Below, one piece after another: positions 9,793 to 19,910 of a stretch of 64,000 nt of DNA (positions are counted from its first letter, which is position 1; each line of letters begins with the position of its first letter). Position numbers and translations under genes: made by a program. The notes under the pieces are model-generated. The model did no database searches. It saw only the letters and a list, made by a program, of their open reading frames with translations, and was not told where the DNA came from. Location of the stretch: positions 1 through 64,000 of the forward strand of contig CAVZOJ010000024.1 in assembly GCA_963776845.1 (NCBI GenBank), given 5' to 3'. The DNA is from Roseitranquillus sp963776845 (GTDB lineage: Bacteria; Pseudomonadota; Alphaproteobacteria; Rhodobacterales; Rhodobacteraceae).

Positions 9793-11117
9793 ATGACCAT
9801 CTCGATGTCTATGCCGAATGGCGCCGTGCTGGTAGCGATGGACATCGCCAAGAACCGCAACGAGGTCCTTATCGAGGAACCCGGGAAGACGCGGCGACGG
9901 AGGATGACGGTCCTCGATGCGAGGGCGGACCATGATCGGCTCGTCGATGTGCTCGGCCGATATGGCTGCGATGTCGTCGCTGGATTCGAGGGTCAAGGCA
10001 TTGCCTTGACGGCAATTACCACCGGCCCCTCGCGCACCGTCTGCTCGGCGCTGGTGTCGACGTGCGTCTGGTCTCGTCGCTCGCCCTCGCAAGGACCCGC
10101 GAGGCGCTGACCAACGGGTGGGACAAGAACGACCCGAAGGACGCCCAGATCATCCTGCACATGCTGCGGATCGGCGCCGTGCAGCGGTACCACGATCCGC
10201 TGGTGCACGGTCTCGTCGACATCCAGGAGCTGTCGAAGACGCACGAGGCGATCTCCAGGGCCAAGACCGAGCACTGGCACCGGCTGCTGACGCATTCCCT
10301 GCCGCTGTACTTCCCCGAGGCGGAGCGTTTCCGCGGCAGCAGCCGAAGGCGCGGCGGAGCGGAGCGGCTCCTCGCGTTCCTGGAGGCGTTCCCGACGCCG
10401 GCGCTGATCACCGCACTGGACAAGGAGGCGTTCATTGAACGCCGCGTGGCAGGTCGTCGGGCGCAAGGCCTCCAAACATCGCCTGCTGTCAGACATTTAC
10501 GAGGCAGCGCAGGAGTTGATCGGACTGCCGGTGGCCGTCGGCATTCTCGCCGAGTAGCTCCTCTGCGCGTGTCTTGATGGCATCACGCTGGCGGATGAGA
10601 CCGCGACCCTCGGCGAGGCCGGCTCAAGACGATGCCCGGCGTCGGTCCGGTCAACGCCCTCACCATCTTGGCCGAGGGTGGCGACTTTCGGCGGTTTGCG
10701 CATCATCGGCAGTTCCTGAAGTACTGCGGGCTCGATCTCTCGACCCACCAGTCGGGCCAGTTCCGAGGCCAGACCCGGTTATCGAAGTTCGGCAATGCGC
10801 GTTTGCGGCGCAGGTTCTGGATCGCCGGCCAAGTCGCGATCCGGCAGCGCGACAACGGCTTTCGCGACAAGTTCGAGCGCTACGTCGCCTGGGACCGGGA
10901 TAACCCGAACCTGCGACGCAAGGCGCTCTCGGCGATCGCCGCAAAGATGGCGCGCACTGCGCACGCCATCGTCAAACGCGGTGTCGACTACCGTCCCTTC
11001 TTCTTTGAGGGGAGCGGTACCAGGCGGGAGGACCCCTCTCGGCTGGAGCCGTCGGGACGCAGCGCGATCCCGCAGATGATGTTCGGGTCTTCCGCCTGGT
11101 TCTGGATCTCGTTTTGA
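9793..11117 (+). pseudogene. IS110-family transposase, several frameshifts
   Basis: The start reads VLVAMDIAKNRNEVLIEEPG, the first Asp region of the DEDD domain, in one frame. KNDPKDAQIILHMLRIGAVQ follows in a second frame, AAWQVVGRKASKHRLLSDIY in a third up to a TAG near 10557, and the Transposase_20 domain MPGVGPVNALTILAEGGDF with LSTHQSGQFRGQTRLSKFG is again open from 10632. At least three frame breaks make it inactive. It is a different copy from the intact gene at 6505-7536 and only distantly similar to it. Confidence 0.8.
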
Positions 11118-11195
11118 GGACGGTGCGGGCCGCTCGAGCGGACCCTTCGTTTGCTATGGTCGAGACCGCTTCCTTGACGGGGGAAGCCGCCTGGC

Positions 11196-11837
11196 TCACG
11201 CTGCAAGACGTGCCGACTGAGTTCGGCGCGACGACACTTGGCGTCCCATCCTTCCAGCTCCGCCCGCACATAGGACGCTGTCAGACCTCACGAATGACGG
11301 TGGCCCCCTCAGGATGAACAGGTCGGTCAGGGCATCGAGGACATCCATCGAGTTGAGCTTCCGGTCGATCCGGATCATCAGTGCCTCTCTCGTGTATTCG
11401 TCGATGATGTTGAGCATCCGAAAGACGCGGCCATCGTGTGTGCGGTCCTGAACGAAGTCATAGGACCAGACAGGGTTCGGCCGCTCCGGGCGGAGCCGGA
11501 TGGATGAGCCTTCGTTGAGCCAGAGCCTCGCCCGTTTGGGCTGCTTTCTGTGGAGCCTTGAGCCCCTCGCGCTTGGCAGCTTCCGCCAGGATAAGCTTGT
11601 CGAGCGGGAGATCCGAGGCTGCCTTCCTGAGCCTCTGGTTCTCCTTCTCGAGTTCCTTGAGCCGCTTCAGCTGATCGCTCTTCATACCGCCAACTCACGC
11701 CGCCAACGATAGTAGGTGACCTCGGTGACGCCGACCTGCCGGATCGCCTCCGCAGCCTTCATCCCCTGCGACTGCAGAACCTCGACCTGCCGCAGCTTCG
11801 CGACAATCTCCTCCGGCTTGATCCGATTCCTCGCCAC
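11196..11837 (-). pseudogene. IS3-family element remnant (orfA plus part of orfB)
   Basis: OrfA probably starts at the GTG at 11837: ARNRIKPEEIVAKLRQVEVL, then TEVTYYRWRR. A frameshift follows, then MKSDQLKRLKELEKENQRLR and the leucine-zipper-like end. OrfB is represented by SIRLRPERPNPVWSYDFVQD and MLNIIDEYTREALMIRIDRK, the first part of the integrase core; its HTH_21 part is deleted and the last catalytic region is missing. The probable outer end lies near 11870-11886 (GGGCGGACCACT), which resembles an IS3-type terminus. Confidence 0.75.
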
Positions 11838-11923
11838 TGTCCGCTCCTCTTCCAAGGATCATTCCCAAACATCAGGGCGGACCACTTCAATGGGGGAGGC
11901 TCAACCGGCTGCACGCAGAGCCG

Positions 11924-13273
11924 TCACTCGGATAGTCTCCGGGAAGCGCCTGCTTGAATTGCACGCTCCAGTTTAGCCTCGATCTCGTCGTGCGCCGCTG
12001 ACTCGCCAAGGAGCTCCTTCGCCGACGCCGCCAGCCGGGTCATCTGCTGGAAACACGCGTCGACCATCGCCGGACGCGAAGCGGCCATGGCGAGATCTGC
12101 AAGGACACCGAGGGCGTGCAGTGTCACGGTCCGGTCCGCAGCGACGTACTGCCGCATCCTGTCGAAAGAACGGTCCAGCATGTCCTCGAAGGTGACCCGC
12201 CGATAGAGGACCGCGTCGCCGCTCTTCGCCGGTTGCGCTGGAGATCTTCGTGCGAATGCGACGAGGCCGGCGCGGAGCCAATTGAGGCAAAGCATCGCCG
12301 TATGAGGATCGTTGACCCCGGGAGAAAGCGCGCGACCCAGGACCTCGACCAGCTGATCGGAGAGGAAGAGAACGTCCTGAACATCCGTTCGGTTGGCGCC
12401 CTGCGTGTAGCAGTCGCGCATCCGCTGCGCGATAGTCCCGTCCCCGCTCTGCACCCGACGTGCGCTCATGATGATCTCGCCTGCCACGAGGAAGTCGCCG
12501 GGCGCCCGGTGCAGAATGACCTGGATGCCCATTTCTCGCGCGAGGTCAGCAAGGCTTTCGACGTCGACCTGTTGAAGAAAGCCGGCCGCCTCCGCGTAGA
12601 GGATTTCCGCAGCTTCGGCCTTCGGCTCGTCGTGCCATGCCTCGACGTCGACGGCGTTCTGCTGTTGGCCGCTGCGCCGGTCCTCCTCGTCCAGCATCAC
12701 GACGATCGAGCGATGCAGATTGTCGCCGATCTTCGCCGTCAGGTTCATGATGTTGATCGATTCGGGGATATGGTGAATGTAGGCGATAAGAGCGCCGACC
12801 GCTGCGAGCGTCAGCAGCAGCGCAAAGAATACCGAGATCTGAGGGACGAAGGCTTCGAGCGTGGTCTCGGACAGTTCCGAACGCGCGTGCACCGTGCTGA
12901 GCACGGTGATGCAGTATACGAACGTCGCGACAAAGATCCCGAGAACGATCTGGTTCTTTCTGTCGCCCATGAAGTTGCCGATCAGGCGAGGCCCGTAGTT
13001 GGAGCTCGCGAACGAAACCGCGACGATGGTCACGGAGAACGCGACGCCCGCGACGCCCAGCGTCGCGCCCGCCAGCGTCGTGAGGATGGAGCGCGCGCCG
13101 TCGACCTCGGTTGGGCGGATCAGGCCGACCGCATGGATCCAGTCAGAGCCCAGCCGCAAGTCGAGGTAGGGCAGCAGAAAGCCGAGAAGGACGGCGCTGA
13201 AGGTCATGGTGCTCGGCCAGAACCAGTAGTTCTGCCGGAAGCTGACGATCCTGCGGAAGATGAAGTTATGCAT
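11924..13273 (-). CDS. DUF2254 integral membrane protein
   Basis: A 449-residue protein. Four membrane segments occupy the N-terminal 180 residues: about 18-38, 62-90 (with ATLGVAGVAFSVTIVAVSFA), 105-125 and 135-165. The motif SFASSNYGPRLIGNF and the segment VYCITVLSTV are typical of DUF2254. The C-terminal half is a soluble domain with HRAPGDFLVAGE and SPGVNDPHTAMLCLNWL. Function is unknown for the family. The gene stands between the IS3 remnant, whose end is only about 40 bases from its stop, and the broken AI-2E permease, so it marks the right edge of the first mobile zone. Confidence 0.8.
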   Translation of the reverse strand: MHNFIFRRIVSFRQNYWFWPSTMTFSAVLLGFLLPYLDLRLGSDWIHAVGLIRPTEVDGARSILTTLAGATLGVAGVAFSVTIVAVSFASSNYGPRLIGNFMGDRKNQIVLGIFVATFVYCITVLSTVHARSELSETTLEAFVPQISVFFALLLTLAAVGALIAYIHHIPESINIMNLTAKIGDNLHRSIVVMLDEEDRRSGQQQNAVDVEAWHDEPKAEAAEILYAEAAGFLQQVDVESLADLAREMGIQVILHRAPGDFLVAGEIIMSARRVQSGDGTIAQRMRDCYTQGANRTDVQDVLFLSDQLVEVLGRALSPGVNDPHTAMLCLNWLRAGLVAFARRSPAQPAKSGDAVLYRRVTFEDMLDRSFDRMRQYVAADRTVTLHALGVLADLAMAASRPAMVDACFQQMTRLAASAKELLGESAAHDEIEAKLERAIQAGASRRLSE

Positions 13274-13545
13274 CGGCTATCTCGGACAGGGTGACGCCCA
13301 GCGAGTCAACCGGCTGCCCTTCGCAGACCCGCCGCATCGCGCGTACCGGGGGAAAGAGATGAGCCGGGAGCCGGGGGTTCGCCTCGCGTTTCCAATGCAA
13401 CCCCAGCCCCGCCGCCTTGAGAAGTCTATACCTTCCTCTTGGGAGCAAACGCTGACAGCAGGGGACGGACCTCGGCTCCGGTTCAACGCCAGCCGGTGTC
13501 GTACGCGCCGTGGCGGCTGGTCGACCGCCGAATGAACCTGCGCTG

Positions 13546-14575
13546 TCAAAGTTCATCTTCCTCATCTCGGGCGTTCGCCCACTCCAAGAAGAGATTGTAG
13601 CCGACGGCAAGAAGCGCAGGGCCGACGAAAATGCCGATGAAGCCGAACGCAAGTATGCCTCCGACGAAGCCGAACAGACCCAAGACCACCGGAAGATCGT
13701 TGGACCGGGAGAGAAGGTACGGTCTAAGCAGGTTGTCGATCGTGCTGACGAGCATCGCGCCCCATGCGGCCACGAACATGCCCCACCAGAAGTGGCCCTG
13801 GACGACGAGCCAGATCGCAGCCCCGCCCCACACGAAGCGCGGTCCCGCCGGCAGGAACGACAGCACGAACGTGAAGAATCCGAGCAGGAGAGCCTTGTCG
13901 ATCCCGGCGATCCAGAAGCCCAGCGCGGCCAGCAGGCCTTGAGCGAGCGCAGTTCCGATAAGGCCGAAGATCACGCCTTTGATCGTCGAGCCGATCAGCT
14001 TCAGCAGGCGCCGGGCCCGGTGGCCGGCGATCCGGTCGGTGCTCTGGCGCACATACACCGCGATCCGGCGGCCGTTCAGGTAGAAGAGAAACGCGATGAA
14101 GACGCTGAGGCCGAGCGACCGACCCCGATGATGGCTCCGCTCGCCAGCGCGACGTCCGCCGCCGGGCCCGTGAATCGTCCCAACGCGGCCAGGAACGCGG
14201 GCGCCTTCAGCGCGAGGCTCTGCCAGTAGCTCGCCACGCTCTCGCCGATCACTGCGATGTCGCCGATCCAGGCTGGCGGCGCGGGCGGTCCCTCTTCGAC
14301 GATTCGGCCAAGCAGACGCACGAGATCCCCCACGCTCTCGGCCAGAGTCGCCACGAGGAGGGCGAACGGCGCCACAATGACCAAGGCGACGGTCACTGTC
14401 ACCAGGGCGGCCGCAGGACCCCTTCGACCGCCCAGCGCCCGTTCGTATCGGCTGTAGACCGGCCAGGTCGACCAGCAGAGGACGGCGGCCCACATGATCG
14501 CTGTCACGAATGGCCTACATCACCACGAGGCAGCCGACCGCAAGCGCAAAGAGCGCACCGGGCGAGCCCGACGAT
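13546..14575 (-). pseudogene. AI-2E family transporter, frameshifted
   Basis: The AI-2E (PerM/TqsA) family consists of inner-membrane permeases of about 350 residues. Three pieces are seen in different frames: GALFALAVGCLVVM upstream; MWAAVLCWSTWPVYSRYERA to LASGAIIGVG in the middle; and LGLSVFIAFLFYLNGRRIAV to the stop at 13546, with the family signature around GFFTFVLSFLPAGPRFVWG. An extra base at about 14517 creates a TAG, and a second frame break lies near 14110-14120. With both repaired, a nearly complete permease results. No clear start codon is seen; the N-terminus may have been lost at the junction with the debris near 14575. Confidence 0.75.
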
Positions 14576-14927
14576 CCGATGCGTCAGACGAGCGCGTTGG
14601 CCCAACCCCGAGGAGCCGCTGGCCGACCGCCAGGCGGCGGCGCTGGCCGCCGTCGAGCACGCTCCCGCGGTGCGCGAAGAAGCGGCGGCGCAGTTCTCGC
14701 TCTATTGGGCGGCGGCGACCACATCGCCGAGATCTACGGCTGCATTGAGTTCCTCAAGCAGAGCGGCGTCTTCGATCGGTCGAAAAACTTCTGCACCCGG
14801 CTGGGGGGCGTCGCCGGGCCGGTCTTCTCCACGCTGTCCGAGGCGTTCTGCCGCTTCGGCCCACCCGAGGGGCACGTGACGGTCGACCTCACCGTCTTGG
14901 CGAACAGCCCGACCGCGGCCTGAGCCG
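14576..14927 (+). other. Degraded sequence next to the AI-2E permease
   Basis: The plus strand has frames with protein-like stretches, such as ADRQAAALAAVEHAPAVREE and, in another frame, IYGCIEFLKQSGVFDRSKNF running to a stop at 14923. No family is recognised. The second stretch ends 5 bases before the ABC permease fragment that follows, so it may be the end of an upstream gene from the same broken operon. Confidence 0.35.
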
Positions 14928-15068
14928 ATGCACGGTGACGCGGCCGGCCACGCCCTCGGGCGCGTGCTGCCGGCGCTCCTGTCGGTAGGGGCGCTGGTGC
15001 TGGCGTGGGAGGGCTACGTGCACGTCTCCGGCGTCTCGCCGACGACGCTGGCCGTCGCTTTCGGGTGC
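14928..15068 (+). pseudogene. ABC transporter permease, N-terminal fragment
   Basis: From the ATG at 14928 the frame reads LGRVLPALLSVGALVLAWEG, then YVHVSGVSPTTL. This is the usual first membrane segment and following loop of SsuC/ThiX-type permeases, which continue with a PSP motif. The similarity stops near 15054-15065, where IS3 integrase sequence begins. It is therefore a permease gene cut by an insertion element; the substrate is unknown. Confidence 0.5.
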
Positions 15069-15480
15069 TGGCCCTCGTGGACGATTTACCCGCGAGGCGC
15101 TGGCGCTCGTCGTCGACAGCTCCATCCTCGGCGCCCGCGTGGTCCGCGAGCTCGACGAACCGCACCGGCATCGCGTGGCACGACATCGCGCCCGGCAAGC
15201 CGCAGCAGAGCGCCTTCGTCGAGAGCTTCAACCCCCGGTTCCGGGATGAATGTCTGAACGAGGTGGTCTTCGGCTCCATGGCCGAGGCCCGGGCGATCAT
15301 CGAAAACCGGCCACAACTCCGCAGGCCGCACTCCGCCCACGGTGAATTGACGCCGGCTGAGGCGCGCCTGCGCGCTGCGGCGGCGCAACGAAGGCAACGG
15401 TGCCGCGTCCCCAGCCGTAGCGCCGAGGCCCCGTCATGCACTAAGAATAATCCTGGACCACCCGATCCGGGCAGGCCAAT
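15069..15480 (+). pseudogene. IS3-family integrase fragment
   Basis: The plus strand carries FTREALALVVDSSILGARVV in one frame, followed after a deletion and frameshift by TGIAWHDIAPGKPQQSAFVE, SFNPRFRDECLNEVVF and PHSAHGELTPAEARLRA. This matches the second half of an IS3 orfB integrase core, including the Glu of VESFN. The first aspartate region is absent. It is a different IS3 type from the remnant at 11196-11837. Confidence 0.75.
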
Positions 15481-15735
15481 GGAGCGTGGATAGCTACTTC
15501 CACAGGTCCCAAACAATCTGCGCCCAGCCTCCCGCCCGGTGTCGACGCCGAGCGGGAATGGCCGGACTTGGGACCGAGCCTTCCTCTACAAGCGAGAGAT
15601 GCTGACGAAGCTCATCAAGATCTAACTCTTCCATCACAACTGGGTCGGAACCAGGCAGACATCGAGGACACCGGCGATGAAGCTGGGCCTCTCTAAGGGG
15701 CGGATATAGGAGCGCGATCTGTTCGGAGATCGAAG
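15481..15735. other. Unassigned stretch before the lon terminator
   Basis: A minus-strand frame is open here, but it begins inside the lon terminator hairpin and shows no family features. In many relatives the HU protein gene follows lon; nothing like it can be read here. Confidence 0.35.
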
Positions 15736-15766
15736 AAAAAAAAAGCGCGCCGCCGAGGCGACGCGC
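15736..15766 (-). terminator. Rho-independent terminator after lon
   Basis: On the minus strand a stem of about ten base pairs (arms GCGCGTCGCC and GGCGGCGCGC, with one G-U pair) is followed at once by nine T residues (15736-15744). This is a textbook terminator about 75 bases beyond the lon stop codon. Confidence 0.85.
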
Positions 15767-15841
15767 AATCTTCAACACATTTGTCAAGAGGCTTGCGCGC
15801 TGCCGCAGCCCCCCATTCTCTTCTTCAGATCGACTCGGCGC

Positions 15842-18250
15842 TCAGTGCGCCGTGGCCGACGGGGAGTCATCCCGGCGCGCCGCGGCGGCGGCGGCGGCCT
15901 CCTCTTCGGCGGCCTCGTCCCATTCGATGGGCTGGGGCTCGCGAACCAGCGCCAGCTTAAGGACGTCCCGGACGTGACCGACGGGGATGATCGTCAGCCC
16001 CTCCTTCACGTTGTCGGGGATCTCCGTCAGGTCCTTCTCGTTTTCCTCCGGGATCAGCACGGTGGTGATGCCGCCCCTGAGCGCCGCCAACAGCTTTTCC
16101 TTGAGCCCGCCGATTGGCAGCACGTTGCCACGCAGCGTGACCTCGCCGGTCATCGCGATGTCCTTGCGGACCGGTATCTGCGTCAGGACCGACACGATCG
16201 ACGTCACCATCGCCACGCCGGCGCTCGGCCCATCCTTGGGCGTTGCGCCCTCCGGCACGTGGACGTGGATGTCCATGTGATCGAATTTGGTCGGCTTGAC
16301 CCCGACCGATGGCGCGATCGACCGCACGAAGCTCGATGCCGCGTCGATCAACTCCTTCATCACGTCGCCGAGCTTGCCGGTCGTCTTCATCCGGCCCTTG
16401 CCCGGCAGCCGCAGCGCCTCGATCGACAGCAGGTCGCCGCCGACCTGTGTCCAGGCCAGTCCGGTGACGACACCGATCTGGTCCTCGCGCTCGGCCAGCC
16501 CGTAGCGGAACTTCTTGACCCCGAGGAAGTCGTTGAGATTGTCCGCCGTGACGACCACCTTGTCGGTGTCCTTGCGCACAATCCGCGTCACCGCCTTGCG
16601 GCAGAGCTTGGCGATCTCGCGCTCGAGGTTCCTGACGCCCGCCTCACGCGTGTAGACGCGGATCATCTCGTGCAGCGCCTCGTCCGTCAGCTCGAACTCG
16701 CGCGCCTTCAGGCCATGGTTCTTGATCTGCTTAGGGATCAGATGCCGCTTGGCGATCTCCAACTTCTCGTCCTCGGTGTAGCCGGCGAGCGTGATGATCT
16801 CCATCCGGTCGAGCAGCGGGCTCGGCATGTTGTACGAGTTCGCCGTCGTGATGAACATCACGTTCGAGAGGTCGTACTCAACCTCGAGGTAGTGGTCGAC
16901 GAACGTCGAGTTCTGCTCGGGATCGAGCACCTCCAGCATCGCCGAGGCCGGGTCGCCACGGAAGTCCTGGCCCATCTTGTCGATCTCGTCGAGCAGGATG
17001 AGCGGGTTCGTGGTCTTCGCCTTCTTCAGCGACTGGATGATCTTGCCCGGCATCGAACCGATGTAGGTCCGGCGGTGGCCACGGATCTCCAACTCGTCCC
17101 GGACGCCGCCCAGCGAAATCCGGATGAACTCGCGGCCCGTGGCACGCGCGACTGATTTGCCGAGCGACGTCTTGCCGACGCCCGGAGGGCCGACGAGGCA
17201 CAAGATCGGCCCGCGCAGCTTCTTCGAGCGCTGCTGCACCGCCAGGTACTCGACGATCCGCTCCTTGACCTTCTCGAGGCTGTAGTGGTCGTCGTCCAGC
17301 ACCTTCTGGGCGCGGGTCAGATCCTTCTTGACGCGGGACTTAACGCCCCACGGGATCGACAGCATCCAGTCGAGGTAGTTGCGCACGACGGTCGCCTCGG
17401 CCGACATCGGCGACATCGACTTCAGCTTCTTGACCTCGGCGTCGGCCTTCTCGCGCGCTTCCTTGCTCAGCTTAGTCTCGCTGATGCGCTTCTCGAGCTC
17501 GGCGACCTCGTTCTGGCCGTCCTCGCCGTCGCCGAGTTCCTTCTGAATGGCCTTCATCTGCTCATTCAGGTAGTACTCGCGCTGGGTGCGCTCCATCTGG
17601 CTCTTGACGCGGGTCTTGATCTTCTTCTCGACTTGGAGGACCGACATCTCGCCCTGCATCAGGCCATAGACCTTCTCTAGCCGCTCTGCGACTGGCAGGG
17701 TCTCGAGCAAGGCCTGCTTCTGGCCTACCTCCACGCCAAGATGGCCTGCGACAGTGTCGGCGAGCTTGGCAGGCTCCTTCGTCTCGGCAACCGAGGCCAA
17801 GGCTTCCTCGGGGATGTTCTTCTTGACCTTGGCGTAGCGCTCGAACTCTTCGGCGACCGACTTTGTCAGCGCCGCGATGGTGTCGGCGTCTCCCGCCTCC
17901 TCGGCCAGTTCCTCGGCCCGCGCTTCGAAGAACGAGTCATTCTCGACGTACTCGGTGATCTTCACGCGCGTCCGCCCCTCGACCAGCACCTTCACGGTGC
18001 CGTCGGGCAGCTTCAACAGCTGCAGCACGTTTGCGAGGACGCCAACGCGGTAGATACCCTCCTCCGTCGGGTCGTCGACGCTGGGGTCCATCTGGCTGGA
18101 CAGCAGGATCTGCTTGTCGTCCGCCATCACCTCTTCCAGCGCCCGCACGGACTTCTCCCGCCCGACGAACAGCGGCACGATCATGTGCGGAAACACGACA
18201 ATATCGCGCAGCGGCAGGACGGGGTGACTATCGCGGATCTGATCGGTCAT
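15842..18250 (-). CDS. lon: Lon ATP-dependent protease (endopeptidase La)
   Basis: Lon is a cytosolic hexameric AAA+ serine protease that degrades misfolded and regulatory proteins. The 802-residue length is normal. Order: N-terminal substrate-binding domain (residues 1-200, starting HPVLPLRDIVVFPHMIVPLF), a coiled helical linker with EYYLNEQMKAIQKELG, then the AAA+ module with Walker A GPPGVGKTS near 354-362 and Walker B LILLDEIDKMG. The C-terminal protease domain has the catalytic Ser in KDGPSAGVAM and the catalytic Lys in GGLKEKLLAA. A site AAGGAAAT precedes the ATG. The C-terminal tail is Ala/Glu-rich. A strong terminator follows. Downstream lies transposon debris. Confidence 0.97.
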   Translation of the reverse strand: MTDQIRDSHPVLPLRDIVVFPHMIVPLFVGREKSVRALEEVMADDKQILLSSQMDPSVDDPTEEGIYRVGVLANVLQLLKLPDGTVKVLVEGRTRVKITEYVENDSFFEARAEELAEEAGDADTIAALTKSVAEEFERYAKVKKNIPEEALASVAETKEPAKLADTVAGHLGVEVGQKQALLETLPVAERLEKVYGLMQGEMSVLQVEKKIKTRVKSQMERTQREYYLNEQMKAIQKELGDGEDGQNEVAELEKRISETKLSKEAREKADAEVKKLKSMSPMSAEATVVRNYLDWMLSIPWGVKSRVKKDLTRAQKVLDDDHYSLEKVKERIVEYLAVQQRSKKLRGPILCLVGPPGVGKTSLGKSVARATGREFIRISLGGVRDELEIRGHRRTYIGSMPGKIIQSLKKAKTTNPLILLDEIDKMGQDFRGDPASAMLEVLDPEQNSTFVDHYLEVEYDLSNVMFITTANSYNMPSPLLDRMEIITLAGYTEDEKLEIAKRHLIPKQIKNHGLKAREFELTDEALHEMIRVYTREAGVRNLEREIAKLCRKAVTRIVRKDTDKVVVTADNLNDFLGVKKFRYGLAEREDQIGVVTGLAWTQVGGDLLSIEALRLPGKGRMKTTGKLGDVMKELIDAASSFVRSIAPSVGVKPTKFDHMDIHVHVPEGATPKDGPSAGVAMVTSIVSVLTQIPVRKDIAMTGEVTLRGNVLPIGGLKEKLLAALRGGITTVLIPEENEKDLTEIPDNVKEGLTIIPVGHVRDVLKLALVREPQPIEWDEAAEEEAAAAAAARRDDSPSATAH

Positions 18251-18497
18251 GTGATTTCCTTCTTAGCGAGCCATCGCCCGCCCCGGATCGTGGCAGCGTC
18301 GGCAGGCTCCTACAGACGGCTAGATTTGGGCATCGCGCCGAGTCCGTTCAACCTCGGCCGGTCGGATGAGATTGTGCCCGCCGCCCACGCATATCGCAAG
18401 CTCCACCGGCAGGCTCGTCTGAGTGTCTGCCTCGATCGCACGAAGCACCGCCAGACATCTATCGTGTTCCCTGGCGCCGGACCTGTGGTCAACCGAC

Positions 18498-19616
18498 CTA
18501 GCCTTCGGTGCGCCTCATCCTCTGGAATTCGGACTCCCATCGGGCAAAGCGCCCGTCCAGGATCGCTGCCCGCATCCCTGCCATGAGATCCTGATAGTAG
18601 TGCAGATTGTGCCACGTAAGTAGCATCCCCGAAATCATCTCTCCGGCGCGAAACACGTGGTGCAGGTACGCGCGGGAGTAATTGCTGCATGCCGGACAGG
18701 CGCACTCGTGATCCAGCGGCTCCGGATCCTCTCGGTGACGCGCGTTCTTGATGTTCACGACGCCGTGCCGTGTGAACGCCTGCCCGGTTCGTCCCGACCG
18801 TGACGGAAGCACGCAGTCCATCATGTCGACACCGCGTGCGACCGCGCCCACGATGTCATCGGGCTTCCCGACACCCATGAGATAGCGTGGTCGATCTTCC
18901 GGCAGCATCGCCGGCGCGTGGTCCAGCACGCCGAACATGGCCTCCTGCCCCTCGCCTACAGCCAGCCCGCCGATGGCGTAGCCGTCGAAGCCGATCGCGC
19001 GTAGCGCCTCTGCGCTCTCCTCTCGCAGTTCCCGCGTGACACCACCCTGCTGGATTCCGAACAGCGCGTGCCCCGGCCGGTCGCCGAACGCGGCCTTCGA
19101 CCGCTCCGCCCAGCGCATCGAGAGGCGCATCGCCCGCGCCACCTCGGCCTCGTCCGCCGGCAGCGCCGGACACTCGTCGAAAGCCATCACGATATCCGAG
19201 CCGAGCAGCCGCTGGATCTCCATCGACCTTTCCGGCGTCAGCTCGTGCGGAGAGCCGTCAATGTGGCTGCGGAAAGTCACCCCGCGCTCGTCGAGCTTCC
19301 GCAGGTCGGCGAGGCTCATCACCTGGAAGCCGCCCGAATCCGTCAGGATCGGCTTCTCCCAGTGCATGAACCGGTGCAGCCCACCCAACCTGTGCACCAG
19401 CTCCGCCCCCGGCCGCAGCATCAGGTGGTAGGTGTTACCGAGCAGGATACCCGCCCCAGTCGCCGCGACACTCTCCGGCAACATCGCCTTGACCGTTCCC
19501 GCCGTTCCGACCGGCATAAAGGCCGGTGTCCGGATATCCCCCCGCGGCGTCCGGATCAGACCGGCTCGCGCAGCACCGTCGCTTGCGAGCAGCGAGAAGG
19601 AAAACCCATCCGTCAT
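18498..19616 (-). CDS. tgt: tRNA-guanine transglycosylase (queuine tRNA-ribosyltransferase)
   Basis: Tgt exchanges the guanine at position 34 of GUN-anticodon tRNAs for a queuosine precursor. The 372-residue length is standard. The general-base Asp lies in LTDSGGFQVM (about residue 93), and GYAIGGLAVGE forms the substrate loop. The nucleophile Asp is in MMDCVLPSRSGRTGQAF. The zinc site is built from CACPACSNYSR and the histidine in the following helix (YLHHVF). The start MTDGFSFSLLASDG is conserved in type. It lies 247 bases upstream of lon on the same strand, with no gene between, so lon probably has its own promoter. Confidence 0.96.
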   Translation of the reverse strand: MTDGFSFSLLASDGAARAGLIRTPRGDIRTPAFMPVGTAGTVKAMLPESVAATGAGILLGNTYHLMLRPGAELVHRLGGLHRFMHWEKPILTDSGGFQVMSLADLRKLDERGVTFRSHIDGSPHELTPERSMEIQRLLGSDIVMAFDECPALPADEAEVARAMRLSMRWAERSKAAFGDRPGHALFGIQQGGVTRELREESAEALRAIGFDGYAIGGLAVGEGQEAMFGVLDHAPAMLPEDRPRYLMGVGKPDDIVGAVARGVDMMDCVLPSRSGRTGQAFTRHGVVNIKNARHREDPEPLDHECACPACSNYSRAYLHHVFRAGEMISGMLLTWHNLHYYQDLMAGMRAAILDGRFARWESEFQRMRRTEG

Positions 19617-19910
19617 CGCGGCCGGATAGCGCTCGCGTGGCAGGACGGCAAGGCGGCGGGAAACCGAAGGTACCAGAGCGAAATGCTGGAGACCCGTCGG
19701 ACGCGTGGACGGTGGGATCTTCTCAGATCCTTCCGCGGCCCCGTCGATTGCGGGTATGCGTACACGAGATCAGTGACGCCGCGCGGATCTCCGCGGTTTC
19801 AGTCGTGCCGTTTGGGTTCGGACGTCCGCACAGGCGCTAAGGCATCCGGCCTTTACCCGCTCGCTGCCATTCCCTATCTTCTCACTCAACAAATCCCCGG
19901 GAGATGCCAG

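Noticed and set aside
12116..13294. 392-codon plus-strand frame over the DUF2254 gene
   Set aside because: Rich in Arg, Asp and Val with no hydrophobic core; an antisense shadow of the membrane protein gene.
15494..15787. 97-codon minus-strand frame after lon
   Set aside because: It begins inside the lon terminator region and reads through the hairpin; no recognisable features.
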